NCBI RefSeq assembly: GCF_002259745.1
Contig: NZ_MWWW01000002.1
Location: forward strand, 106-64,105
Length of the DNA: 64,000 bases
Origin: Bifidobacterium myosotis
GTDB taxonomy: Bacteria > Actinomycetota > Actinomycetes > Actinomycetales > Bifidobacteriaceae
Direction: 5' to 3'
Numbering within the stretch: the first letter of the stretch is position 1; the number at the start of each line of letters is the position of its first letter. Positions 54,185-63,638 of this stretch are shown here, one piece after another. The position numbers and the translations under genes are program-made. The notes beneath the pieces were generated by a model that was not told where the DNA came from, searched no databases, and was given only the letters and a program-made list of their open reading frames with translations.

Positions 54185-55291
54185 ATGGCAGGGACCAACG
54201 AGGTGTTGAGCGTGGCTACCGATACTCAGTTGAGGCGTGATTTGCCGGACAGCATTGTCATTCCGCCGATTCGCGGAGAAATGGTGCATCTGCGTCCAGC
54301 CACCGTGGATGATCTGCCGCGGCTCGACGAGCTCGACGCCTTCTACGGGGCCTCCAAGATCACCGGAAAGGATGCCGCCACCGAACGTGCGGTGGTCCAT
54401 ACGTGGGTCCGCCGTTCCCAAGCCTGGGAGCACGGTCAGGCGCCGACGGAGTCCGGTGTGGGCGATCCGGAATCGCGTCGCACCATCGCATGGGCCGTAC
54501 TCACCGACGCCGACCATGATGACGACGGTAAGGTGGACGCCTCCTCGACCGCCAACGTGATTGGCATGATCTTCCTTATCGACATCGATGGTTGGTCACG
54601 GTCCGCTCGTATTCAGATTATTCTTGGACGAGATTATCGCGGTCGCGGCTATTCCCGTGACGCCATGCCGCGCGTGATGACCTACGGTTTCGCGCCCGAG
54701 CCGGCCGGCCTGGGCATGCACCGCATCTGGGTGAGCGTGCCCGAGAAGAACACCCGTTCCATCTCCGTCTACCAATCGCTCGGCTTCGTGCCCTCCGGCA
54801 CCTCGCGTGACGCGCTGTGGGACGCCGAGAACAGCAAGTACCAGGATCTCATCGTCATGGACACGCTGGTGGACGAGTATGATCCGATCCGTTCGCTGGA
54901 CGCTTTTGGCATGCACCTGATCGAGGACAACCCGGGCGTCAAGGAGGCGCTGAGCGCGCGCGAGCACTCCATCGCCATCCAGCAGAAGCGTTCGACCGGT
55001 TCCGGAACCGGGAATGTGGCCGAGGCCGGCGTATCCACGGGGGCAGCCGATATCCTTGGTGAGGCGCCTCAGGAGACCGGGCATGGCACCCGGTCGGCGG
55101 ACGACGTCAGTAGAGCCGCGCAGCATCAGGATTTCGCTGAAGGCAGGGTCAAGGAGCCGCACACGGTGGCCGAACGGGTCGCGGATGAGGAAAGCAACTG
55201 GCCGTACGGCCAAGGTGAGCGTAAGACCTCGAAGGAAGCATGGTGGCGTACACTGGGCCGAGGCCGCAAGCGTGACACGGAAAGTGAGTAA
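54185..55291 (+). CDS. GNAT family N-acetyltransferase with disordered tail
   Basis: A 368-residue protein. Residues 30-245 form a GNAT fold with the acetyl-CoA loop ILGRDYRGRGYSRDAMPRVM and the C-terminal MHRIWVSVPEKNTRSISVYQ. An insertion near 80-105 is acidic. The last 120 residues are Glu/Ala/Ser/Arg-rich and probably disordered. The ATG at 54185 follows CAGGGGAC; a GTG at 54158 is possible. The acceptor is unknown. The next gene is 6 bases downstream, so they are co-transcribed. Confidence 0.82.
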   Translation: MAGTNEVLSVATDTQLRRDLPDSIVIPPIRGEMVHLRPATVDDLPRLDELDAFYGASKITGKDAATERAVVHTWVRRSQAWEHGQAPTESGVGDPESRRTIAWAVLTDADHDDDGKVDASSTANVIGMIFLIDIDGWSRSARIQIILGRDYRGRGYSRDAMPRVMTYGFAPEPAGLGMHRIWVSVPEKNTRSISVYQSLGFVPSGTSRDALWDAENSKYQDLIVMDTLVDEYDPIRSLDAFGMHLIEDNPGVKEALSAREHSIAIQQKRSTGSGTGNVAEAGVSTGAADILGEAPQETGHGTRSADDVSRAAQHQDFAEGRVKEPHTVAERVADEESNWPYGQGERKTSKEAWWRTLGRGRKRDTESE

Positions 55292-55297
55292 TCAAGT

Positions 55298-55612
55298 ATG
55301 AGCGCCGAGGATCTCGACAATTACGAAACCGACGCCGAGCTCGCACTGTACAAGGAATACCGGGACGTCATCAAGCTCTTTACCTACGTGGTGGAGACCG
55401 AACGCCGCTTCTACTTGGCGAACAAGGTGGATTTCAACGTCCGCTCCGCCGGGCAGGACGTGTATTTCGACGTGCAGCTGACCGACGCATGGGTGTGGGA
55501 TGTGTATCGTTCCAGCCGTTTCGTCAAGTCCGTACGTATCGTGACGTTCAAGGATGTGAACGTCGAGGAAGTGCAGAAAACCGACATCGACATTCCCGAT
55601 GACATTCACTGA
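55298..55612 (+). CDS. DUF2469 conserved actinobacterial protein
   Basis: A 104-residue acidic protein highly conserved in actinobacteria, function unknown. Signature parts are MSAEDLDNYETDAELALYKE, RRFYLANKVDFNVR and DAWVWDVYRSSRFVKSV. It is in one unit with the GNAT gene. In other actinobacteria it is commonly near ribonuclease HII and signal peptidase genes, which are not present here. Confidence 0.88.
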   Translation: MSAEDLDNYETDAELALYKEYRDVIKLFTYVVETERRFYLANKVDFNVRSAGQDVYFDVQLTDAWVWDVYRSSRFVKSVRIVTFKDVNVEEVQKTDIDIPDDIH

Positions 55613-55736
55613 TGTTTCCTAACAGGCGAGCTAGCAGGCTGCGTGCAGAGCGCGTCCATACTTGCCGGACGAGCTGGCCCGTGGAGCTGGGCTGAGGGAG
55701 TGACGTCGTCAGATTCGTATATATAGGTCGCTGACC

Positions 55737-55825
55737 ACTTGAGGGGTGGGATATGCAGTGCCGGACACACTCAAGGCCGTTCGGCCGAGCCTACGGTCCG
55801 GCACTGCATATCCCACCCCTCAAGT
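55737..55825. repeat. Perfect 29-bp inverted repeat
   Basis: Arms 55737-55765 and 55797-55825 match perfectly (left arm starts ACTTGAGGGGTGGG), around 31 bases that contain GGCCGTTCGGCC. It lies in the 417-bp gap after DUF2469. Nothing else is recognisable there apart from the AGAAGGAG ribosome site of the next gene. Confidence 0.85.
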
Positions 55826-56029
55826 TCGTTTTCGGGGTATTCTCGTTCACCTGTGGCTCGGCATGACTTGGCATAACGCCCCAGAATGGGCGTTCTGTCG
55901 ATATGTATGGGGCGCGCAGGGGCGCGCGTGAACCGACTATGAATATTCGTGGAGGAAATGCACAAGTGCAGCGTGCGTTTCCCGGCCTTGGGATAAGCTG
56001 TCGCTGATTTGGTTAGAAGGAGATTCACA

Positions 56030-57643
56030 GTGAGCGAAAAGCAATCCGTGGTGATTATCGGCGGTGGCCCCGCCGGTCTGACCGCCGCCTGGGAGTTCGT
56101 CAAGGACGGCGGTGCTGAGCATTATGACGTGACCGTGCTTGAGGAGACCCGCGTATTCGGCGGCATCTCGCGCACCGTGCGCCACAACGGCAACCGCATG
56201 GACATCGGCGGCCATCGTTTCTTCTCGAAGGACACCCGCATCATGGACTGGTGGAAGGAGGTCCTGCCGCTGCAGGGCGCCCCCAGCTATGACGACAAGA
56301 AGCTGGGCCGCCACCATGATCTGGAGCCCGGCGGACCGGACCCCGAGGTCACCGACGAAGTGATGCTCAAGCGCCACCGCGTCTCTCGCATCTTCTACGG
56401 TGGTCGTTTCTTCGACTACCCGATTTCCTTGAAGCCCTCCACGTTCAAGGCCATGGGCTTCGTGATGACCATGGAGGCCGGCTTCAGCTACCTGCGGTCC
56501 ATGTTCCACAAGCTGCCCGAGACCAACCTCGAGAACTTCTACATCAACCGTTTCGGCCGCAAGCTGTACTCCATGTTCTTCGAGGGCTACACCGAGAAGC
56601 TGTGGGGTCGTCATCCCTCCCAGATTTCCGCCGACTGGGGCGCGCAGCGCGTCAAGGGCCTGAGCGTGCTCGGCGTGCTCAAGAACGCCTTCCAGAAGCT
56701 GATGCCGAAGAAGCGCTCCAACGCCGAGGTCGAGACCTCCCTCATCGAGGAGTTCTGGTACCCCAAGTATGGCCCGGGCCAGCTGTGGGAGACCGTCGAG
56801 AAGCGTTGCGAGGCCAACGGCGCCAAGGTCATCACCGATGCCAAGGTGGTCGAGGTCCGTCAGGACCACGGTGCCATCTCCTCCGTGGTGTACGAGGATT
56901 CCGAGGGCAACCGCACCGAACTTGCCGCCGACCAGTTCATCTCCTCCATGCCCATCAAGGATCTGGTCAACGCCATCGACGCCGCCGGTGAGGACGCCGA
57001 AGCGCCCGCGTCCAAGCCCGCGCCGAAGGACATGACCGTCATCGCCAACGGCCTGCCGTACCGCGATTTCGTCACCGTCGGCCTGCTCGTCAAGCGCCTG
57101 CGCCTCAAGAACACCACCAACATCCCCACCCTCGGCAACCCGCCGATCGTGCCGGACTGCTGGATCTACGTGCAGGACCCGGGCTACACCGTGGGCCGTA
57201 TCCAGGTCTTCAACAACTGGAGCCCGTATCTGGTCAAGGATGTGGACGACACCGTCTGGATCGGTCTCGAGTACTTCTGCGATGAGGGCGACGCCTTCTG
57301 GAACATGAGCGAAGAGGACTGCGTCAAGTTCGCCATCCACGAGATGGTGCGCATGAAGGTCATCTCCAGCCCGGACGACGTGCTCGACACCCACCGCGAG
57401 AAGGTCAAGAAGGCTTACCCCGCCTACTTCGACACCTACTCCCAGATGGACGAACTGGTCGAATACCTCGACTCCTTCGGCAACCTCTACTGCGTGGGCC
57501 GCAACGGTCAGCACCACTACAACAACATGGACCACTCCATGGCCACCGCCATCGAGGCCGTCGGCAACATCAAGACCGGCAAGACCTCCAAGAAGAACGT
57601 GTGGTCCGTCAACACCGAAAAGTCCTACCACGAGGAGAAGTAG
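56030..57643 (+). CDS. FAD-dependent oxidoreductase of the UDP-galactopyranose mutase / amine oxidase superfamily
   Basis: A 537-residue flavoprotein. The dinucleotide fold VVIIGGGPAGLTAAWEFV (about 7-24) is followed by the NRMDIGGHRFFSK loop seen in UGM-like and protoporphyrinogen-oxidase-like proteins, NLENFYINRFGRKLYSMFFE and a C-terminal CVGRNGQHHYNNMDHSMATA that closes the FAD site. The GTG at 56030 follows AGAAGGAG. No galactofuranose genes are adjacent, so the substrate is open; a glycan or lipid modification role is likely. Confidence 0.82.
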   Translation: MSEKQSVVIIGGGPAGLTAAWEFVKDGGAEHYDVTVLEETRVFGGISRTVRHNGNRMDIGGHRFFSKDTRIMDWWKEVLPLQGAPSYDDKKLGRHHDLEPGGPDPEVTDEVMLKRHRVSRIFYGGRFFDYPISLKPSTFKAMGFVMTMEAGFSYLRSMFHKLPETNLENFYINRFGRKLYSMFFEGYTEKLWGRHPSQISADWGAQRVKGLSVLGVLKNAFQKLMPKKRSNAEVETSLIEEFWYPKYGPGQLWETVEKRCEANGAKVITDAKVVEVRQDHGAISSVVYEDSEGNRTELAADQFISSMPIKDLVNAIDAAGEDAEAPASKPAPKDMTVIANGLPYRDFVTVGLLVKRLRLKNTTNIPTLGNPPIVPDCWIYVQDPGYTVGRIQVFNNWSPYLVKDVDDTVWIGLEYFCDEGDAFWNMSEEDCVKFAIHEMVRMKVISSPDDVLDTHREKVKKAYPAYFDTYSQMDELVEYLDSFGNLYCVGRNGQHHYNNMDHSMATAIEAVGNIKTGKTSKKNVWSVNTEKSYHEEK

Positions 57644-57825
57644 ATAACGGAGCGTCCTCGTCGTTGCTCCTTGGTCGCAGTACCAATTTGTACTGCTTCC
57701 CTCGGTGCGCCTAGAGGCCGCACACGTTGTCTACTTCTCCTACGGAGAATAAGCGGCAAAGCGTCCTCGCCGTTGCCCCCCTCAGGAGACACGCGCCTGA
57801 CTGCTCCCGTTAATCTCCCGTGATC

Positions 57826-57854
57826 GGCTCCCCTCAGGAGAGGGGAGCCTTTTG
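57826..57854 (+). terminator. Terminator in the gap before rho
   Basis: A 9-bp stem GGCTCCCCT with AGGGGAGCC followed by TTTTG. The 520-bp gap 57,644-58,163 also holds a direct pair (AGCGTCCTCGTCGTTGC and AGCGTCCTCGCCGTTGC, at about 57651 and 57758). An inverted pair links GGAGAAGTAGATAAC at the end of the preceding gene with GTTGTCTACTTCTCC at 57726. The rho promoter is presumably in the last 250 bases. Confidence 0.8.
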
Positions 57855-58163
57855 TTTTGGCTCCGTTAAACCAGCTTTGGGCATGAGAAGCGAATTGGTG
57901 GGGATGACTTCATAAGGGGAATCAACCCCATCAGAACTTTCGCCGATCAACCATGTCAATTCTGGTTTAACAGAGCCTTTGTTTTTCGAGACGGTCTCCG
58001 GATGGCGGCATTCCTGTTTTGCGTTGGTCGGCTAGCCGTTGTAGAGTATTCGAAGTTCGCTTGGTATCAGAGACGCCGCGGACATCTATGAGCGGTAGCA
58101 CCGCACAATCACTCTTAACGCCGGCAGTGGCGCAAGCCTGTTCGGTACGGAAAGGGCATACCA

Positions 58164-60392
58164 GTGGCAAATAGCCAGAACCTTGAGGATATGAAGCTGC
58201 CTGAGCTGAAGGAGCTTGCCAAGCAGATGGGTTTGCGTGGCACGTCGACCATGCGCAAGCCGGAACTTCTCGCCACGCTGCAGGCCGCGCGCAACGGCGG
58301 CGAACCGCCGGCGGGTGTGACGGTCCGTGCGCCCAAGACCACGGCTAAGTCGGCCCCGGCCGTCGCCAAGAAGGAGGCGGACAAGCCCGAGACCTCCGGC
58401 GACACCTCAACGAAGACGGTCACTGAATCCGCGCAGCAGGCGGCCAAGGAAGCGCCGGTTGCGCCGGTCGAGGCAGCGGCTCCGGTCCAGTCCGTGCCGG
58501 CCCAGAACGTGCCGAGCCAGCCCGCGCAGTCCGACGATTCCGCCGTCAAGACCCGTGCCTCCCGTAGGAACGATCAGTCCGTGGCCGGTGCGGTCGCCCA
58601 GCTCGACCTGCCGTCCCTCGACGCCGACGCCGAGCCCCGTCGTGCCCGTCGCGTCCAGAATACGAAGGATGCCAAAGATTCCGCCGACGAGCCGCGTGCG
58701 TTCCGTCGCCGCAGCGAGGATCAGGCCGATGCCGGCCGCCGCAAGACCCGTCAGCGCAACGATGAGGGCGACAGCCTGCTCGCCTCCCTGGATTTGGGCG
58801 AGGACGGCGATGGCCGTCGCCGCCGTACCCGTCGTGACGAGGCCGCCGAGCCGTTGATCCGTCGCGTGCGTGACGATGAGGACGACCAGCCGCGCCGTCG
58901 CCGTCGTCAGGAAGGCGACGAGGAGAACGTCCGCGATCTCGACGACATCCTGGCCACGCTGCCCACGCAGGCGGCTCCGAAGCGGGACGACCAGCCGGAG
59001 GGCGACGAGCAGTCGGAGGAGCATGAATTCGTGCGTCGCAACCGCAATCGCGACCGTGGCGTGGACCGTAGCGAGCACAACGATCGCCGCGGACGTCGCA
59101 TGCGCGGCCGTGACCGTGACGTGCTGGGCGCCGGCGACGAGGACCGCCGCTTCGACGAGCGTGCCGACCGCGACCGCGAGAACCGCCTCGACCGCGTCGA
59201 TCGGAATGATCGCAACGACCGTCGTGACGAGCCGCAGGAGGATCTGGTGCCGGTGGCCGGCATCATCGACGTTCTCGACTCGTATGCCTTCGTGCGCACG
59301 TCCGGCTACCTGCCCGGCCCGAACGACGTGTACGTGTCGATGGGTCAGGTCAAGAAGTACGGTCTGCGCAAGGGCGACGCCGTGCATGGTTCCATTCGCG
59401 CCCCGCGTGAGGGCGACCGCCGCAACCAGCGTCAGAAGTTCGTGCCGTTGCAGTCCATCGACTCCATCAACGGCCAGAGCGTGGAGGAGGCCCAGAACCG
59501 TCCGCAGTTCTCGAAGCTCACCCCGCTGTACCCGCAGGAGCGTCTGAAGCAGGAGACCGCGCCGAACAAGATCACCGGCCGCATCATGGATATCGTGGCC
59601 CCGATCGGCAAGGGCCAGCGTGGCTTGATCGTCTCTCCGCCGAAGGCCGGCAAGACCATCACGCTGCAGAACATCGCCAACGCCATCGCCACGAACAACC
59701 CCGAGGTCCACCTTATGGTGGTGCTCGTGGACGAACGCCCTGAAGAGGTCACGGACATGGAGCGGACCGTGCAGGGCGAGGTCATCTCCTCGACCTTCGA
59801 CCGCCCGGCCTCCGACCACACCACGGTCGCCGAACTCGCCATCGAGCGTGCCAAGCGACTGGTGGAGCTCGGCCAGGACGTGGTGGTACTGCTCGATTCG
59901 ATGACCCGTCTGGCCCGCGCGTACAACATCGCCGCCCCGGCCTCCGGCCGCATCCTGTCCGGTGGTGTGGATGCCCAGGCGCTCTACCCGCCGAAGAAGT
60001 TCTTCGGTGCGGCCCGCAACATCGAAAACGGCGGATCGCTCACCATCATCTCCTCCGCGCTGGTGGAGACCGGTTCCAAGATGGACGAGGTGATCTTCGA
60101 GGAGTTCAAGGGCACAGGCAACATGGAGCTGCGTCTGTCCCGCGAACTGGCGGACAAGCGACTGTTCCCGGCCATCGACATCAACGCTTCCGGCACCCGC
60201 CGCGAAGAGCTCATCACCGATCCGCAGGAACTGCCGATCATCTATCGTCTGCGCCGACTGCTGGGCGGCATGGAGCCCGAGCAGGCGTACCAGACGCTGG
60301 TGCCGCGCCTCAAGAAGACCGCCACCAACCGCGACTTCCTCGCCGCCATCGTGCAGCAGGCCAACAACGGCAACGCGGTCAACGGCAACTGA
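58164..60392 (+). CDS. rho: Transcription termination factor Rho with long Arg-rich insertion
   Basis: Hexameric RNA helicase that ends transcription. It has 742 residues versus about 420 in Escherichia coli. The N-terminal SAP-like helix [20 protein letters not shown] is followed by about 300 residues of Ala/Pro then Arg/Asp/Glu/Asn-rich disorder. The RNA-binding OB domain is [20 protein letters not shown], and the ATPase has the P-loop [35 protein letters not shown] and [14 protein letters not shown]. Such inserts are typical of actinobacteria. The GTG start follows GGAAAGG. It is a single gene. Confidence 0.96.
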   Translation: MANSQNLEDMKLPELKELAKQMGLRGTSTMRKPELLATLQAARNGGEPPAGVTVRAPKTTAKSAPAVAKKEADKPETSGDTSTKTVTESAQQAAKEAPVAPVEAAAPVQSVPAQNVPSQPAQSDDSAVKTRASRRNDQSVAGAVAQLDLPSLDADAEPRRARRVQNTKDAKDSADEPRAFRRRSEDQADAGRRKTRQRNDEGDSLLASLDLGEDGDGRRRRTRRDEAAEPLIRRVRDDEDDQPRRRRRQEGDEENVRDLDDILATLPTQAAPKRDDQPEGDEQSEEHEFVRRNRNRDRGVDRSEHNDRRGRRMRGRDRDVLGAGDEDRRFDERADRDRENRLDRVDRNDRNDRRDEPQEDLVPVAGIIDVLDSYAFVRTSGYLPGPNDVYVSMGQVKKYGLRKGDAVHGSIRAPREGDRRNQRQKFVPLQSIDSINGQSVEEAQNRPQFSKLTPLYPQERLKQETAPNKITGRIMDIVAPIGKGQRGLIVSPPKAGKTITLQNIANAIATNNPEVHLMVVLVDERPEEVTDMERTVQGEVISSTFDRPASDHTTVAELAIERAKRLVELGQDVVVLLDSMTRLARAYNIAAPASGRILSGGVDAQALYPPKKFFGAARNIENGGSLTIISSALVETGSKMDEVIFEEFKGTGNMELRLSRELADKRLFPAIDINASGTRREELITDPQELPIIYRLRRLLGGMEPEQAYQTLVPRLKKTATNRDFLAAIVQQANNGNAVNGN

Positions 60393-60457
60393 CCGGTGAT
60401 TGACCGGCTGCCGACAACTGACCGGTAGCCGGAGTCTGCGAACGGCAACGAAATCGA

Positions 60458-60543
60458 AATCGGCCTTTGACCGATATCATGTGATTTCCCACAGGCGCAT
60501 GCCTGTTCGGCATGAAACACACGGTATCGGTCAAAGGCCGATT
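60458..60543. terminator. Bidirectional terminator between rho and the D-glutamate cyclase-like gene
   Basis: Perfect 19-bp arms (60458-60476, 60525-60543) around 48 bases that themselves form a CATGCC/GGCATG hairpin. It separates two convergent genes. Confidence 0.8.
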
Positions 60544-60645
60544 GCTATGGAGCTCAGGACATTAGGCGTTGAACGCTGCGGTGACAAGATGGTGCTTGCA
60601 CCCAGCTCGCACGGCTTTCCGGTTCGTCCGGTTTGTCCGGTCCGC

Positions 60646-61575
60646 TCACCGCGCCAACGCGCTCAGCGCCTTGACTTCGGCGTAATATCGGTCGGGATTG
60701 AGGCCGTCCACGGTGGGTACGTTGTTCATGTGCACGCCGTCGAGGCCGCCGTGCGACACAATCGTCTCCAATGTGGATTGATGCCAGGACGGGGCGAGGT
60801 ACGGCTCGACCTCCGTCCGGCCCATGGCACGGATGGCGCAGACCAATGCGTGCGCGCCCCAATTCGAGGTGCCGGAGACGATGAGCTGATCGGTCGGCAC
60901 CGTGCAGGCGATGTCCTCACCGTGGGCCACCACGCCTTCGATGGCATACTCGGCCACGCGGCCCATGCCGATTTCATTGCCGCCGTCGCCCACCCCGATG
61001 GTGTGCAGGTCCATTTGCGTCAGGCGGCTCAGGGGCGCGGTCCATTCGGTGATGTCCACGCCACGCATGTTGCGCGGCCGTCCATCCCGTGCGGGGCCCA
61101 CGCGTTCGATGTAGATGATCGTATCGATGTCATTGGCCTTGGCCATATCGATCACGCCGTTCATCCAACTGTCGAACGCGCCGCTTTCCGTGGGGGCGAT
61201 CAGCACATGATCGGCCGGCAACTGCGCTTCCGCAGCAGGGCGAATCACCGGTTCGCAGCATTCGTCGCTGACCAGCCAGGCGTCCCCGCCGATGGCGCGC
61301 AAGGCCATGCAGACCTCGATGGCGCCCAGCGGCCCGTCGGTTTCGGCGGCGGGTTCCTGCGCCTGCGGAATGAAGAATCCGGTGACCACCAGCGCCTTGG
61401 CCGGCGCCCCGACCGTCAGGTGCCGCGCTGCTCGGAACAGGTCACCGCGCGAGAACGTCATCAGCGTTTCCGAACCGCGGCCCACGTCGCGGCTGGCCAG
61501 ATTCGAGATGCGTGCGATTTTCGGGTAGTGCCTCCAGCTGAGCAATGATGCCAGCGAACCGGTATCCGCAGTCAT
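60646..61575 (-). CDS. DUF4392 / D-glutamate cyclase-like protein
   Basis: A 309-residue protein matching the DUF4392 (D-glutamate cyclase C-terminal) family. Visible are ALVVTGFFIPQAQEPAAETD, YIERVGPARDGRPRNMRG, the Gly/Asp-rich LHTIGVGDGGNEIGMGRVAE, and VSGTSNWGAHALVCAI. The mammalian relative turns D-glutamate into 5-oxo-D-proline. Here it is downstream of a biotin carboxylase and a PxpC-like gene on the same strand, a context consistent with oxoproline or lactam chemistry. GAAAGGAAGG precedes the ATG. The activity is inferred. Confidence 0.75.
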   Translation of the reverse strand: MTADTGSLASLLSWRHYPKIARISNLASRDVGRGSETLMTFSRGDLFRAARHLTVGAPAKALVVTGFFIPQAQEPAAETDGPLGAIEVCMALRAIGGDAWLVSDECCEPVIRPAAEAQLPADHVLIAPTESGAFDSWMNGVIDMAKANDIDTIIYIERVGPARDGRPRNMRGVDITEWTAPLSRLTQMDLHTIGVGDGGNEIGMGRVAEYAIEGVVAHGEDIACTVPTDQLIVSGTSNWGAHALVCAIRAMGRTEVEPYLAPSWHQSTLETIVSHGGLDGVHMNNVPTVDGLNPDRYYAEVKALSALAR

Positions 61576-61613
61576 GATTCCTTCCTTTCCCCTGAGCTGT
61601 CCTTACGTGTCCC

Positions 61614-63638
61614 CTATGCGGTGACGGTGCCCAACGGCTGATCGATTCGGACGGAGTCGCCGACCGTCGCGGTCTGATGCAGCGTTCCCGAGGCGGGAGA
61701 GGGGACCTCGGTCTCCATCTTCATGGCCTCCAACACCACCACCGGGTCTCCCTGCCGCACTTGTGCGCCGTCATCGACAAGCCATCGCACCACCGTGCCG
61801 CTGATGGTGGCATTGATGGCGTTGCCGTTCGTCACGGCGGCGTTTGCACCGGTAGTCGCACCGGTTCCGGCAAGCGAGCCGGAGGCAGCCAACAGCGCCG
61901 CGATGCCGCTCATCGAATTGGGAAGCGGGGAGCCCGCATCATCGGTGGCGGCGGTCGTTCCGGTGGACATGGCCGAGCCGGATGCTCTGGTCGGCGCATT
62001 TGCCGTGGCGTTTGCTGCCGCCAACCCCGCCAGACCGGCGCCCAACGCCGCGACTCCGGCGAAGGACGCCGGCAACCCCAGCCGCAATCGTTTGCCGTCC
62101 ACCTCCACCCAGCTCTCCACCGGCTTGTCCTGTGCGGCGCGCGCGTCGTACCGCCCGCCGGACAACGATTGCACATCGGCGGCGGGCAGGAATTCCTCCT
62201 CGATCCAACGGGTGTACACGGCGAACCGTCCGTCCGTCGCGGCGAAATCCGGATGGGCCAATACGGCCTGATCAAACGCCTTGACGGTGGGCACCCCGCC
62301 GATCTCCAGCTCGGCCAGCGCCCGTTTGGCCCGCAGCAGGCATTCGTCGCGCGTGGGCGCCCAGACCACGAGTTTGGCGAGCATCGAATCGAACTGATCG
62401 GGCACCACCGACCCGGCCGCAACGCCCGAATCCCAACGGATGCCGGGGCCGGTAGGCACCCGCAGCGAGGTGACCGTGCCGGGGAACGGCACGAAGCCGC
62501 GCGCCGGATCCTCGGCGTTGATGCGGAATTCGATGGCGTGGCCATGCGGCCGAATCGCCGGTATCGACGCATCCCGCGCCGCCGACGACGTTTCGTTCGC
62601 CGATGAACGCTCCCGCGTCGCCAAAACCGCCATATCCACCGCACCGGCCAGAATCGCCTCCAGCGGCGTGCCCTCGGCAATCGCCAGCTGCGCTTCGACC
62701 AGATCGACGCCGCAGGTCATTTCGGTGACCGGATGCTCCACCTGAATGCGCGTGTTCACCTCCATGAACGACATCGTGCCGTCCGGGTCCACCAGAAACT
62801 CCACCGTTCCCGCACCCGTATACCGTGCGCGATCGCAGATGGCCACGGCCGCGTCCCTGAGCCGCCGTTCGGTGTCGGCGGGAAGGAAGGGCGCCGGCGC
62901 CTCCTCGATCAGCTTCTGGTTGCGACGCTGCAGCGAGCAGTCGCGTGTGCCCACGGCCTCCACATGGCCGTACGCGTCACCCAATACCTGCACCTCCACA
63001 TGACGGGGGCGCGCCAGAAACCGTTCGATGAAGCAGTCGCCGTTGCCAAACGCCAGTTGCGCCTCATGCGTGGCCGAAACGAACGCCTCCTCCACGTCCG
63101 CCAGCTCATGCACCACCTTGAGTCCGCGTCCGCCGCCGCCATACACGGCCTTGATGGCCAGCGGCAGACCATGCTCGCGCGCGAACGCAACCACTTCGGC
63201 CGGGTCCCGTACCGGTTCCGTGGTGCCGGGCGCCATCGGCGCGCCCACGTCCGCGGCGATGCGACGGGCCTGCACCTTGGAGCCAAGCTCGCGGATCGTC
63301 TCGGGGGAGGGGCCGATCCACACCATGCCCGCAGCAATCACAGCCGCGGCGAAATCGGCGTTTTCGGACAGGAACCCGTACCCCGGATGCACGGCGTCCG
63401 CATGCGCACGACGCGCCACATCGATGATGCGCCCGATGTTGAGGTAGGTTTCGCGTGACGTTCCGCCGCCCAGCGCGTACGCCTCGTCCGCCAGATGCAC
63501 GAACAATGCATCCACATCCGGGTCGGCGTACACGGCTATGGCCGTACGACCCGTATCCTGACAGGCATGAATCACGCGCACCGCGATTTCACCGCGATTC
63601 GCTATGAGAATGCGCTGAATATGACGGGTTTCGCTCAT
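61614..63638 (-). CDS. Biotin carboxylase fused to biotin carrier domain
   Basis: A 674-residue protein. Residues 8-450 are biotin carboxylase (RILIANRGEIAVRVIHACQD; ATP-grasp loop AIKAVYGGGGRGLKVV; FIERFLARPRHVEVQVLGD; MEVNTRIQVEHPVTEMTCG). An Ala/Thr-rich linker follows, and a biotinyl domain occupies the last 80 residues with the biotin Lys in VVVLEAMKMETEVPSPASG. The ATG overlaps the stop of the upstream PxpC-like gene (ATGA). Its acyl acceptor is not an obvious acyl-CoA; the neighbours suggest a urea-amidolyase or oxoprolinase-type partner. Confidence 0.9.
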   Translation of the reverse strand: MSETRHIQRILIANRGEIAVRVIHACQDTGRTAIAVYADPDVDALFVHLADEAYALGGGTSRETYLNIGRIIDVARRAHADAVHPGYGFLSENADFAAAVIAAGMVWIGPSPETIRELGSKVQARRIAADVGAPMAPGTTEPVRDPAEVVAFAREHGLPLAIKAVYGGGGRGLKVVHELADVEEAFVSATHEAQLAFGNGDCFIERFLARPRHVEVQVLGDAYGHVEAVGTRDCSLQRRNQKLIEEAPAPFLPADTERRLRDAAVAICDRARYTGAGTVEFLVDPDGTMSFMEVNTRIQVEHPVTEMTCGVDLVEAQLAIAEGTPLEAILAGAVDMAVLATRERSSANETSSAARDASIPAIRPHGHAIEFRINAEDPARGFVPFPGTVTSLRVPTGPGIRWDSGVAAGSVVPDQFDSMLAKLVVWAPTRDECLLRAKRALAELEIGGVPTVKAFDQAVLAHPDFAATDGRFAVYTRWIEEEFLPAADVQSLSGGRYDARAAQDKPVESWVEVDGKRLRLGLPASFAGVAALGAGLAGLAAANATANAPTRASGSAMSTGTTAATDDAGSPLPNSMSGIAALLAASGSLAGTGATTGANAAVTNGNAINATISGTVVRWLVDDGAQVRQGDPVVVLEAMKMETEVPSPASGTLHQTATVGDSVRIDQPLGTVTA

